The notes under the pieces were generated by a model, which was not told the origin of the DNA, searched no databases, and saw only the letters and a list, made by a program, of their open reading frames with translations. From Lithospermum erythrorhizon (lineage: Eukaryota; Streptophyta; Magnoliopsida; Boraginales; Boraginaceae), in the NCBI GenBank assembly GCA_019722365.1, contig JADFUC010001683.1, positions 2,170,001 through 2,234,000 of the forward strand: 64,000 bases of DNA, given 5' to 3'. The position numbers and the translations under genes were made by a program. Below are positions 1 through 11,833 of the stretch, one piece after another. Numbering within the stretch: the first letter of the stretch is position 1; the number at the start of each line of letters is the position of its first letter.

Positions 1-89
1 AATTTTCCAAGAGAAGTTTGATTAGTTGGTTTTAGATTGATTGATTCTTAACAAATGACAATGTAATTATTTGTTGTTGTTGTTTTCAG

Positions 90-2103
90 GGTTGGAAAGA
101 CATCTTTATTGAATCAGTATCCATATTCCATCATTCTGCTTCTTAAAAATAACTTAGCTAGCCCAACATTTTAATAAGTATGAAGAATCTCATTATGTCT
201 TGTCATTTACTTAATTGTATATCATATATTGCTGATATCACTGACCAATGCATATTGTGCACTTTACCAAATTGGACATTTGTGGATCATTAACAACTAC
301 CTAGATATGTAAGCAAGTCCTTTAGGCAACAATATAAAGCAACAATAGGGGCTGACTTCCTCACCAAAGAACTCCTCTTTGACGACAAACTTGTGACATT
401 ACAAGCAAGTGATTCCTCCAGAACAAATAATTAAATTAGTAACTCGAAATTATTATTTGGTAAAATTAAATAATTAGTCTAAGGTTTGAAGTTGAATTAC
501 AGATGTGGGATACAGCAGGACAAGAGAGATTTCATAGTTTAGGGGCAGCATTTTATAGAGGTGCAGATTGTTGTGTTCTTGTATTTGATGTTAATGAACG
601 CAAGACATTCGACTCACTCAAAAGATGGCAGCAAGAATTTCTTAAAGCGGTGAGCTTCAACTTCTACTAGTAACTTCAATGCATCGTGTTTCTATTGCGT
701 CGGTCTCTGTTAAAAAAAATATAAAAAATATATCGTGCTTGTCATCATGTTTATTAAAATATTCAAATATTTCATTATTCTGTATAAATCATGATTTCAT
801 CACTGATTAAGTAGTTGGTTAAAGACGACGAGTAAAATATCAAAATTGTTACTACTATTAATTTTATTCCTATTTCGATTACATTCACATTCTAAAAAAA
901 TATCATTTTCCACTAGTGATGCAACTAATTAAAAGTGGTCATTGGATACACTTTCACCTTCAATCGAAAGTACGTTGCATTATCATCGTCGTCATATTTT
1001 TTGAATAGTACATCAAATCCATATATATTACAAATAAAATCTAGTAAGTGTAGTCGAAATTTTTTTTTCAAATGCTGAAATCCCAATGGAAGTTCACATT
1101 AAATGTCTAGCAAATAGATATACAACTATTGATTGCTGTCACATACTCACATTATTATCATAATGAAAATTGAACTTACTAACATAATACAACTCAATTA
1201 ATTTTGTTTGATGATATATAAACTTCCCTTTATGTCTATATACAACAGGGGAATCCATCAAATCCAGAATCATTTCCATTCATTTTGATCGGCAACAAAG
1301 TGGACATCGATGGTGGACATAGCCGAAGGGTATTGATCTACATTCAACATTTTCCAATTTTTTTTTGTTAGTATTGAAATAAAATAATAATGGTTTTATA
1401 ATAATATGCAAATAATCAATTTTGTGCAGATTTCTGAGATAACTGCTAGGGAATGGTGTAGTACAAAGGGAAATATTCCATATTTTGAGACCTCTGCTAA
1501 AGATAATTTAAATGTTGAAGCTGCATTTATATGTGCTGCTGAAACTACACTTGCTTCTGGAAACCAAGAATATATGTAAGTTATTATAAGTAGTCTCTCC
1601 AGCTTATCTTCACTTTTTTTTTTCTTTTTCATTTCTCCACATTTATATCCTTCATTTTTATTATGTCACATTTGGGTCCAGATGGCCATTAGATGAAGGG
1701 ACACCCTCATTTTGGTGAGTATGCATGGATCATTGTATGTCCTGTTTTTATTTCATTCTAGCTAAATTGTGTCAATGAGGTTATATATATGTTAAGTACA
1801 AGTTTATTTGACGTCAAAGTTTCAACTCGAAAGAGAAAATGTCAATTAATTTATATCGAATGGATGGAGCATAAGTACATTTTTGAAAAATTAACAGTAT
1901 ATTTAAAATCGAAAGGCCGTGGTTCCGAGGCAGAGCTATTAACGTGTATCATCTATTCAATTTGTCGCAAGTGTATATATCTTATGTTTCTCTATAAGAG
2001 ATTATAACATAAACTATTTTGTATACATTTTTACAGTGATCTAAAGAGGATACCAGAATCCGTTTCAGAGATTGAGCCTAATGGAAGATGTTCATGCTCT
2101 TGA
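90..2103 (+). CDS. Rab7-type small GTPase (RABG class), 5' end outside window
   Basis: Exons read by eye: 90-116, 305-404, 503-649, 1249-1329, 1430-1575, 2037-2103. Rab7-class GTPases control late-endosome and vacuole trafficking. The nucleotide-binding motifs are in order: VGKTSLLNQ (P-loop), YKATIGADF (switch I), WDTAGQERF (switch II), [10 protein letters not shown] and ETSAK. The protein resembles RABG members throughout, for example the FLTKEL and YFETSAK regions. The initiator and the first residues before the P-loop lie upstream of the window. The C-terminus reads GRCSCS, so the prenylation cysteines are followed by one serine instead of ending in the usual CxC. The intron at 405-502 starts with GC, and the intron at 117-304 has U12-like signals. 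The family call is firm; the subgroup is not. Confidence 0.9.
117..304 (+). other. Possible U12-type intron in the Rab7-like gene
   Basis: The donor reads GTATCCATA, close to the minor-spliceosome consensus GTATCCTTT. About ten bases before the acceptor AG is ATCATTAAC, close to the U12 branch site TTCCTTAAC. Both are 7 of 9 matches, so this is suggestive only. Confidence 0.4.
405..502 (+). other. GC-AG intron in the Rab7-like gene
   Basis: Keeping the frame through [10 protein letters not shown] requires the exon to end at ACAA, followed by the donor GCAAGT. The acceptor is ATTACAG. GCAAGT is the usual context of the rare GC-AG class of U2 introns. Confidence 0.75.
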
Positions 2104-3247
2104 ACTAAAGATGCACGAATCATGGAAAATCATGTTTTTCAGTTATTAATGATATATAGTGTAGTTTTTTAGTGTCTAGTTTTTTATTTTTCCTTTCCAT
2201 AATTAAATTATTGCTATTGTCCTGCTATTTTTTGTGGTGGGAGTTTGCTAGGATAAACATTTCAATTGAAGTGATGTACTATTTGATAATGAAAGCTCAT
2301 TTGATGTTGTAATTAAGTTCTACTTTCTTGAAAATTATGGCTTCTAGTCTAATGGTTATTATTCCAAATTTCCATATGAGAGGTTTTAGGTTCGATTTAC
2401 AGAAGTATTTTATAAAACATTCTCCATTTAGAAAAAAAAAAATTATACTTTCTTGCAATTGTACAACCAAAATTTTCACTCGTCTTTTGCACTTCTACTG
2501 TTTTCAACTTTTCATAATCTTTTATATACTTCTAATTTTCCCCTAATTGTTCCATGACGGTTTTAGTTGGATTGGAGTATATTTAGCTGCTTGTGCTTAA
2601 ATTTGCCGAATCCTTAACAACACACTAATGGATAAGTTCAATATGAGTTACACATATTATAACGTACCAAATATCAGCCATGAAATGATAAGTTCTACAT
2701 TCCAGTAAAATTGAAACCCTAGATATTCAATAAAAGCTCAAGCTTCAAAAACTTATCCACTATAGTAACATCTAGATGTCATCCACTCTTCTCTAAAAGA
2801 TTTCAAAGACACCAACAATGTGATTCATAATTTTACATTTTTTTAAAATATTAATTAAAATGAATTGATCACAGTAATTTATAATTTTTAAAAATCATCT
2901 CGAGTCAAATATGTGTTAAAATGAATTAACGACAATATTAAACATAATCTAAACAAACTTGTGCTTTCATGCTACATGTGTAAGAATGTGTCTGATTCGA
3001 TCGCTATCGATGCTTAATATCCATGATTCACCCGATCTCAAATTCTCAAATTCAAATAATAATTTAACATATTTTCTTTAATTCAATTTCATTTCCTAAA
3101 TTAATTTTAAAGATTTATACTCAATCCCGATTCATCCCGATCCGAATACGAGATAAATAGTTTTTCATGTTATCATATTATATAGTCCTAAATTAATAAT
3201 CCAAACCTCACAATTTGGTCAATTTTCTAGGTAGCATATTTCCAAAA
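2104..3247. other. Intergenic, AT-rich
   Basis: This holds the 3' UTR of the Rab gene and the upstream region of the Fe-S carrier gene. I see no convincing coding segment or repeat. Confidence 0.6.
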
Positions 3248-5045
3248 ATGATGGCTTACTCGGCGGCGCCACCTCTTAATTATAGTTATGTCAGCCGCAA
3301 TTTACCGTTTCTCAGCTCTTCTCCTAAACCAATCACCTCCATCTCCTTTCGATCATCACGGTCCATTTTCTTACGCAAAACAAATCTCACCGTTCGATCA
3401 TCTTCCGTGGAAGGTATAAATAATTAATCCTATACTCAATTACTCATTCTTTAATTAATTAATTAATATCTAGGGTTATTGACGTAATCAAGTGTGGCTT
3501 ATTATGTTTTGGTTATTTTATATTTTGCTAGTTTTTTGTATTTTATGTACGGGCTATTTCAAAAGATTGTCAAGTTTGATTTTTTGATGGTCGAGATTAA
3601 TTAATTTTGTATCGTTAATTGACATAGGTAAAATTTGAATCAAAATTATCATATTAATAGTCGAGTATATTAAAAATTTCTAGGATTATATATATTTTCA
3701 GCAAATATTATATTACCTCCATTTTATTATCAATTTAACCGGAGGGTTGACTTAGCAATTAAAACCATCCTGCTTTAAGCATATATGGAGTATTAATCTT
3801 ATAGCGGCCGTGGCATAGCTCAACTAGTAAATAACTAGAGACTAGGAGTCTCGCTTTTTCATGCAGTTTCATGCAGTGTGGTTCGACTCTCATAAGGAGC
3901 GAATTTATATTGAAATGTGGTTAAAAGGAAAACTCTACTACTTGATCAATTGAGGCACATCTCCGACTAACTCCTCCGTGGTACCCAATCTTGGCACCTC
4001 GAGTGGCCGTTAGTGTAACGACTTCACACTTTTGAAGTATTAATCTTATTTAAATATTATGTTGTTCTCAAAGACGGCAACTTCTATTTATAACTGAGTT
4101 TGGAGTTTTACTAATGTTGCAGCACCACCTACAGCTGGAGGAGTAGCACCTGCCATCTCATTGACAGACAATGCAATGAAGCACTTGAACAAGATGAAGT
4201 CGGACCGAAATGAAGATTTATGTTTGAGAATCGGTGTCAAACAAGGTGGATGTTCCGGCATGTCTTACACAATGGAGTTTGAGAACAGAGCAAACGCTCG
4301 ACCAGATGATTCCATCATTGAATACAATGGTTTTACTATAGGTATATTGGATTTGCTTGTTTCTTATGATCTTGTTTGTTCCTGATCTACCTCCCTAGTC
4401 CCTACCATTATAATCAGCATATGTTCAATTCTTAATCTCTGAAATGAATAATACGAAAGGATCTTCAGAGCATCTAATTATCATACTCATATCAATGCAT
4501 CATATTCTAACTATTTTTGCTAGTAAGAGACTCGTCAAAATCATCCTCCCATAATATAAATGAGCCGAGCATGAATTAACTTTAGTATGAGATATCTGGC
4601 AAGTTGGTCGGCTTGATACTAGACTCCACCACCCATGATCCACCCCATCCCACTCCTTTTTATCCCTTAGTTTCCTTCATCCCTCGGTCTATAATCTTTT
4701 TTTAGACATTAGCGTTCGTATTTACCAACTTTTATTGCAAGCCGATAGATTTATTGAAGCTCATTTAGTGCAGAATATAATGCTCAATATATAAATTTTC
4801 ATCTGCTGGTGCTGCTTTACAGTTCTACACTATATCTATTCATATATAGTACTCCATATTATATAACTGAAAAATGATTCTCCTTGTTCTTTGTATTAAC
4901 AGTTTGTGATCCGAAAAGTCTTCTCTTCCTCTTCGGGATGCAACTCGATTACAGCGATGCTCTTATTGGTGGAGGATTCTCTTTTACAAATCCAAATGCT
5001 ACACAAACCTGTGGGTGTGGTAAATCATTTGCAGCTGAGATGTAA
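3248..5045 (+). CDS. Chloroplast SufA/IscA-like iron-sulfur cluster carrier
   Basis: Three exons, 3248-3413, 4123-4341 and 4903-5045, give 175 residues. A-type carriers receive and pass on Fe-S clusters; the plastid member works in the SUF pathway. The first 60 or so residues are rich in Ser, Arg and Pro with few acidic residues, as in a chloroplast transit peptide. The mature domain begins near [11 protein letters not shown]. It carries the three ligand cysteines: one in [10 protein letters not shown] and two in QTCGCGKSF near the C-terminus. Two ATG codons stand in tandem at 3248 and 3251; the open frame extends a little upstream but without another ATG. Intron 1 hosts a SINE. Closest in character to Arabidopsis CpIscA/SUFA1, by memory. 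Confidence 0.9.
3803..4035 (+). mobile_element. tRNA-derived SINE with 14-bp target-site duplication
   Basis: A 233-bp insert in intron 1 of the Fe-S carrier gene. It is flanked by the perfect direct repeat AGTATTAATCTTAT (3789-3802 and 4036-4049). Near its 5' end is a box A-like TGGCATAGCTCAACTAG (3811-3827), and at about 3880 a box B-like GGTTCGACTCT, the two RNA polymerase III promoter parts of a tRNA. The box spacing is stretched by an internal doubling of TTTCATGCAG (3857-3876). The rest has no reading frame. Length, promoter and duplication fit a plant SINE; the family is not known to me. Confidence 0.75.
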
Positions 5046-5531
5046 CAATATGTAAACATGTAGTTACAAAAACTATGTTTACGAATATATGGTTTATGGA
5101 GACATGTAGTTGAAAAATGATCATTTACCTATCTATTAGTTTATATGTGTAAAAAAAGATGTAATCGACTTTGATGTCAATCCTTCAATTTGGCTTCCAA
5201 GTTGTATTAGTACTAATATAATGTAAATTAAGGAATTAATTCATTATTCTGGCACAACTATTTTTATAAAGCAGGTCATTTAAATAAAAACGAAAGAAAT
5301 ACAAGATATTTCAAGATATAATGTACATACTAAATCAATCATTTCAATGATATACATCAACCCTAAATCAATCATTTCAATGATATACATCAACCTTTCT
5401 CATGTTCACTCCTCCCTAGCTTGATGGCTCCTGTTTTTCTAGCTTCGCGGACATTATGTACAAGAAATATTGCGTCATCGTTGAACAAATGGATTCCATC
5501 TTTGAGAGCATAAGATCATATTCCGAACATT
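5046..5531. other. Intergenic between convergent genes
   Basis: Holds the 3' ends of the Fe-S carrier and TELO2 genes plus a short tandem repeat at 5331-5395. Nothing else is evident. Confidence 0.5.
5331..5395. repeat. 33-bp tandem duplication, two copies
   Basis: TAAATCAATCATTTCAATGA followed by TATACATCAACCC occurs twice in direct succession, just downstream of the TELO2 stop codon on the gene's strand. The second copy lacks the last C. Confidence 0.9.
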
Positions 5532-8500
5532 TTAATGTGGAATTATGATGTTCGCCTTTGTTAAATTAGATGGCAGCAGGCTTACACCCTTGGTTCCGAA
5601 CTTGTTTGGAGCTAACTCGAGCGCTCGAGAAGTCTGCAGCGCCATCTCAGAATGCAGTTGGAGACATTTAATAGCCATCTGCAATGAGTAAAAATATCCG
5701 ACATATATCAGAATCAAGAAAAGCTAATGTTTACGACCAGAAAATGATCCTAAACGATGGGATCCATTTGTTCTTATGCTGGCCATCTTGGAATTTGATA
5801 GAGGTTGTACAGTTAATAAGGCAAAGAAACACAATCAAATATACCGAGAAAAGACTAATTTTCTAAGCTCTTAGTTCTCGCTTACCGTGTAGCAATCTCT
5901 GTCTACATCCGACTCAGCTACTTGAAGAGCAAATGTGCGGATCCATTCAAGGCCATTAGAGATTTCTCTATTTCCCTCAGACAATGCAGATGCCACATAA
6001 GAAGGTTGAAGAGCTACCAGAGTACAAGATGCTGCAAAAAGGACGGCTCGCCTAACATATGCTTCCTTGTGAAGGGATATCGCTCTGGTAAGTGCACAGA
6101 ATAAAAATGATCAGAAATTTGTACCTCAAACAAAAAAAATTAACAATTACGAAATATAAAAACTTGAGAAACTCAGCGAAAGCAAAGCATGAAAACATGT
6201 AAATCCGAGCAAGAAAACATTATGAGTTGTCAAGAACATGTAAATCCGAGCAAGAAAATATCATATCCATCAGCTAAGTGGAATAAGGCCATCTGGCAAA
6301 GACATGCAAATAACTAAAATGTTATACTAAGAGATGTAAATACCTGGAACTCAACATATCTAAAAGAGGAGACGCTAAAAAAGATGCCTCAGGATGCATG
6401 GCAGCACATTTCATGCAGACACCAAGCATGTAAATAAGTCTTCCAAGCACAATAAAGTCTCTCCCAAGTAAATCGATACCATGTTTTCTCTTATCAAACC
6501 CCTGCATAGCTGGAAGCATAAATGCAGCAGCATATTGTGGAAACTTATTCTGGGACAAATCCAGGTGTCTCTCTTCGGTGGTGGATTTAAGGCTCCATCT
6601 ATGTGTCTTTCCCTGTTTAGTCTGACCAGTCTTAGCAGGAAGTTCTCTCTCATAAGAATGAGACCAGTTCAATACAGTTCCTGGTGATGGCAATTCTTTC
6701 CAGGAACTTGATCCAGGAGGTCCACCGTTCCGAGGTATAAACCATGGTTGATCTGACACGGATGATATAAGTGTAGTTGGACGATTTCCCAGATTTGTAA
6801 CTTTTGAACATGCCAACTCCTCAGCTGCATTAGTCATTATCTCGAGAATCAGTATCCTCTGACTGACATCTAAATTAGTAGAATACAGAAGCTTGTTTAA
6901 GGACTCCAGCGATTCAAGAGGACATGTGACTACCATTGCTACTAGTGCTTTATGTCTCTTTTCCTCAGAAGAATCTTCTTCTCCTTCTACTGTGGCATCA
7001 GAACAACGAACAGTGATAAGAATCCTGACCAGTTCATTGGCTACATGTCGAAGCTCATCAGGCGATGCCCGAATAAGCCTCTCTGCAACGTCAAGAGCAC
7101 CTTCAACCTGTGAAGCAGAATAATTGTGAGACATGAGAATCATAAAGGTATGGTATATAGCAGTGAACTGTACATAACTAAATTTATGACAAATGCTGTT
7201 CAATTTTGGATCAAACGGCTGGTTTAGCAAGGGAACAATACTGGATGGAGTTTCAAAACGAAATATTTGAAGTAAAGAAGCAGGCAGTGAGTGTGAGGAA
7301 CCACAGCAACATCTGACTTTCTTGTAGAGAGTAATATTAAGAAAGAAGAGCTGAACAGTATAGTAATCATTAAGAGGGAAGAACTCACAGCATCAGCATC
7401 ATCCGACTTTCTTAGAGCTCCTACAACATCAATAATTTGTGCGAATTTCTTTTTGAGATCAGCACCATCATCTGATAAATCATAGGGTTGCAAGGATGAG
7501 TCACTTGATGTGTCCGATTCTTCACCAGAACTATAATCCTGATCTTCATCAGACCCCAAATTAGTAGATAAATCTGCAGGATCAACAATTTCATCTGGAT
7601 CCATTATTCTGAATTCAGACGGCTTCTTTTTCATATCCACTTTGGAACTTCCCAACCTATCACTATTATGGTTGATTCTATTCATCATGGGTTCACTCAT
7701 GTCTCCAACTGAACTATGTGATGCTGATGCAGCAACGGATTTCTTTTTCTTATCAGCTAAACCAAATTCCCAATCAATTGGGTCCTCGGGATTGCTATCG
7801 TCAAGATACAGAGGATTTTGTGGGTCAATCACCTTAGAGAATACTAAAGCAATGTTGCTAGCCATTCGCCTGACCATATAATCAGCACTCTCCAACCTAC
7901 CTGAAAATATTTCAGATTAAGACCTTAGAAGAGCGGACCTGACTCATAAAAATCATCTATACCAGAAAAATAGTGGAATTACAGCTAACTCCTTGAAGAA
8001 TTGAAGGCATAGCCTCTTTGGCTGCATCTAAATCTGTTTTTGACATCTTCTCTAAACAGAGGCCTAATGCTGCAGTTACATCTGCATCTTATATTAAGGA
8101 ATCACAAGTAATTAAGGAATAAACTCCAGCTCTGATTCACTAAGGCAAAAAGGGAAAAGGATACAGACTTGTTGTTCAACTGGAGCTGACTGAACAAACT
8201 CTTGCCTAGACCATGCTGATGCAACCCGTTGTACTGTCTCCAAGAGAACATGGGTTTCATAAGCCCCCTTCTGCAAAGAAGTTCCAGGCTCTTTTTGAAT
8301 GACAGCAAAGTGAATGATCCAATTCAGGCAACAGACAGGAAATACTTTCCAGAGCAAAAACTTTTCTGTGAACATAGACCTGGAAGTAAAATTTTCTGTG
8401 AGCAAAATTTTATTTTCTATGAAAAAATGGGACACAGTGCTTAAGAGAAATCATTATCATGGACATATTGTGGCATAAACTATGTTTTATTCAAACTTGA

Positions 8501-11500
8501 ACACCCCAATTAAACAAAGAAGCGGAATGCATTTGAAGATAAAAATATACAAATAATATAGAAGTAAAAGAAATATAGAAGGCAATGCTTTATGGCGTAT
8601 TCAGAAACCTTATTGATGATTGATGTTTGAATATATGATGATATAACATCCACAAAACCCAGTAAGCTTCAGCGTCAGTGGCACTTTGGGCAGCTAAGTT
8701 ATGCAAGAGTTGTTCCGACATTCTTTCAATAGAGTAGGGATCTTTGATTGCCTGCATTATCTTGGACCAAAAATTGATGCTAGTGTTTGGCATTAATAGA
8801 ACCTCACTATCCATGACACTAGCTTCCGCTAATAAGCTCCTAACTTGTCTGAGAAGTCGAGGAATAATTTCAGTTAACAGCACATCTGCAGTCGATACCC
8901 GACAAATACCATTTTAGCAGCAAATATTTCTATTTCTGAATCTCAAAGAAGGGATATGATCTTATAGACAGATTAAAATTTATTTCAGATACCAGCAGAG
9001 CCTCTACGGCACATCCGAGAAAATAATTCCCCAACGAACACAACAGCAACATCCAGATTTGACACGTCTCCTTTTCCACTGAAGGTATCATCCACTCCAT
9101 CAAGAAGTTGGGCAGTTATCTGCTTGAAGAACAAACTGGAAGGCTCTAGTTAAGAATACGCAGCAAGCAAGATGCAGACAATACAATATTGGGATCAATA
9201 TGCAATTATGGTCTGGAATCAAGTTGAGTTGGCACACAGAAAAGAAACTAGTGCCCCTAAACCTAAGCACTTGGAAAACTCTACTTCCTATCATCACTAA
9301 TTTAACGTTCCCCTACAGGAGTCCTTAAGCATGGTACTACTGCTGCTACTTCACTAAATAACACTGAATATGTTTTGAGCTTGTGTATTTGAAGGCTGTA
9401 CAGAAGATCAAATATACATCTTTCTTACGGTATTTTTACACTTTTCTGATTTACCAAAATCCAATGTAAACATTTAGGCATTCACAATTTGAAGATTGAA
9501 TGGTAGATCTTAGATAGCAACAGTGTTTGGCTACACTTTTTTCTGAAGCTTGTAAGTAACGATGCAAGACAAACAGATTCATTTGTAGGCAGCTTACTTA
9601 CAAAGGTGACCTACTTATAACTACAATGTTTTACAAACAAGTTATATTCAAACAAATACAAAATAAAGTAAAAAATTGGATTGTAGAACTTTTTCGCTCT
9701 ACTATTACTTATCTAAAAAAGCTAAAGGTAATAAGTCTTCAAACATTTTAACGGAAATAATCCTGCACATACAAAGAGGAAAGTGCGATGGAAACAATTA
9801 GTAACAACAAAACAATGAGGATACTGAGAAGAAAGTGAAGTAGGGGCTCGTGGCCGTGCTTTATCAGGGACAGATGTTATCAACTGCGCAACATTTGAAA
9901 CTGTCTGCTTGAGCTGATCAATTGAGAGACCTTCAAACTGAACAGAAGCACCAAAGTCCCGAGTAATCTGAAGTAATCCATCGTTTTCAAGCAAGCACAA
10001 TACCAGTAATCTGTAATAAGAAAAAGTTGAATATGCGGTATACACAAGCTTTTTCCTAGTAAACATTATAGGCATTATTCAATAATGACAAATGAATTCA
10101 AAAACCTGATAGTGACTTGTGTGAATATAAACAATATAGCGAGATCATAAGCAGGTTGTTATTCAAGCGGAAGATATTTCATGGGAAGAAAATGTAAGAA
10201 GCTCAGGCAACAAGCTATTTTTTAAAAGTCAGACTGAACCCACAAAGTGAGATGGTAGACCTCCTATGAAGGGTAAATACAACACACCATCTTAAAAAAA
10301 TGTGTTCCAAAAATGTAAATTTAGTTACCTCTCAGCATTTTTGCAGACAATCGTGCTTTGACTAGCATCCCCTCCAGTGTAATTCAGGCAAGGAACCAGT
10401 GCCTGAACAACCTCAATAACTCGAATTCATTCACTTAAAAATAATTTGATAATAAATTTCTCTTTGCAGAAATTGGAAAAGAAGCTAGCCAATTCGAGGC
10501 AACATCTGCATAAAAAATATATATTATGATAAACTGTAAGTGAAGGTATACACAACAGATAAACACTATCACTAAAGCCTCTTCCATCACCCCCCAAAAA
10601 ACTATCGAATGAATTTTTATTCCCAATCACAAAATTTGACATTTTTTTACAGTATTACAAATCATGTTAGAATGAGGAATGCCCTTCAAAAGCAAAATCA
10701 TATAGAACAAGAATAACAGGTAAGCTTCTCTTCAGCATGATATTCTCCTTCTTATGAAGTCTTAATTGATTTCTCATGAAGCCCCAAAATCGAATCCATT
10801 CAACAAACATAAACAAGAATGCACAAAATATGAGACAATGCACTGTCTCCCTTCATCTCATGAACTGTGATATGCTTAGAATAGTCGATTTTTTAACATG
10901 CTTGCCTGCAAAGAAACAATCCTGATTGAAATGTATCATTTAGCTAAAACTGAAGAATTCATTACCATATAGAAGAACTCTGGCAAGTGTACGAAACGCA
11001 GCTCCTCCATAGAACATTTTCCAATTTTCGCGTCTCTCATCCTCGCTCAATACTTCCACATTCCGCACCTTCATTAAGAATATAAAAAAGTCAGCAATTG
11101 AAATTCGAGGACCTTACTAGCTTCTCGACAAATGTACCAAAAATCAAATAAACAAAAACCAAACCTCATCTCTGTATTCCTCACTAATGATACCTACAAA
11201 AATAAATTAACAGAAGTTGATGAGATTTTGAAACTAAGATGTTACTCACTCAATTCACAAAAGACTGCTCATTTTGATTTTCAATGCTCAAAATTAACAA
11301 ACTTTGAAGTCTTAATCGAGACATATAACTCAAATATGATTTAATATTAAAATACACTAAAAATACTATTGCATACATATTTGGTGAAAAATATATCAAA
11401 TTAAAGGAATTTTAATGTAGTTACGATTAACACGATAATTTTGATTCTATTCAAATATATATATATGTGTACATTCAAGCTATAAAGTTTGTTAATTTTC

Positions 11501-11833
11501 ACAATTGAAAATGATTACATGTGGTGTATAATATTTGGAAGAAAATATGAATTTAATAATTTAATAATTGATCGAAGTCGAATATATACATGTCCGTTAG
11601 AGCTAGAAAGTTTGTTAATTGAAAATGAAAGTGGACAATTATTTTGGGACAAATGTTGAAATTGGATAGTACTGACCAAGAATAGAGTGAGAGTCAATGG
11701 TGAAGATGAGGGAGGTAAGGGAATGGAGGGTGGAGATGAGCTGGTCAACGTGGGTTGACTCATTTATGGAGGTCATGACGTGTCCCACTTTTTCCAGTAG
11801 TGTCCTCTCCGTTGGTTGCTCACAATTCCACAT
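5532..11833 (-). CDS. TELO2/TEL2 homologue (telomere length regulation protein; PIKK maturation)
   Basis: Exons in gene order: 11677-11833, 11165-11193, 10966-11068, 10329-10505, 9825-10010, 8993-9135, 8609-8885, 8165-8379, 7983-8081, 7389-7900, 6344-7107, 5886-6084, 5532-5678. TEL2, with TTI1 and TTI2, stabilises PI3K-related kinases such as TOR, ATM and ATR. The conserved TELO2 core is plain: SKVIDPQNPLYLDD and IDWEFGL in exon 10, then the helical C-terminal part. The N-terminus has the family-like KVGHVMTSI and HVDQLISTLHSL stretch. Arabidopsis has an essential homologue (EMB2423). The exons sum to 3008 nt, one short of a multiple of three; the break is in exon 4, where the frame meets TAA at 10435-10437. 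About 1,000 residues if continuous. Whether this copy is functional depends on that site. Confidence 0.88.
8082..8164 (-). other. U12-type (minor spliceosome) intron in TELO2
   Basis: The donor is GTATCCTTTT, a full match to the U12 5' splice site. Near the 3' end is TTCCTTAAT (8093-8101 on the opposite strand), a full match to the U12 branch site, about 11 bases before the AG. Splicing here gives the in-frame junction EQQVYVTAALGL, while a U2 donor nearby (GTCTGT) breaks the frame. Confidence 0.85.
11165..11193 (-). other. 29-bp micro-exon of the TELO2 gene
   Basis: Exon 1 ends in phase 1 and exon 3 must begin in phase 0. Between them, TTTTTGTAG precedes 29 bases coding IISEEYRDE that end at a GTTTGG donor. 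It supplies exactly the missing phase, and my memory of the family has a YRD motif at this point. Confidence 0.75.

Noticed and set aside
1789..2007. 72-codon open frame within the last intron of the Rab gene
   Set aside because: It lies wholly within the intron between exons ending at 1575 and starting at 2037 and has no domain.
6481..7123. Open frames on the + strand across TELO2 exon 11
   Set aside because: They are antisense shadows of a strong coding exon.
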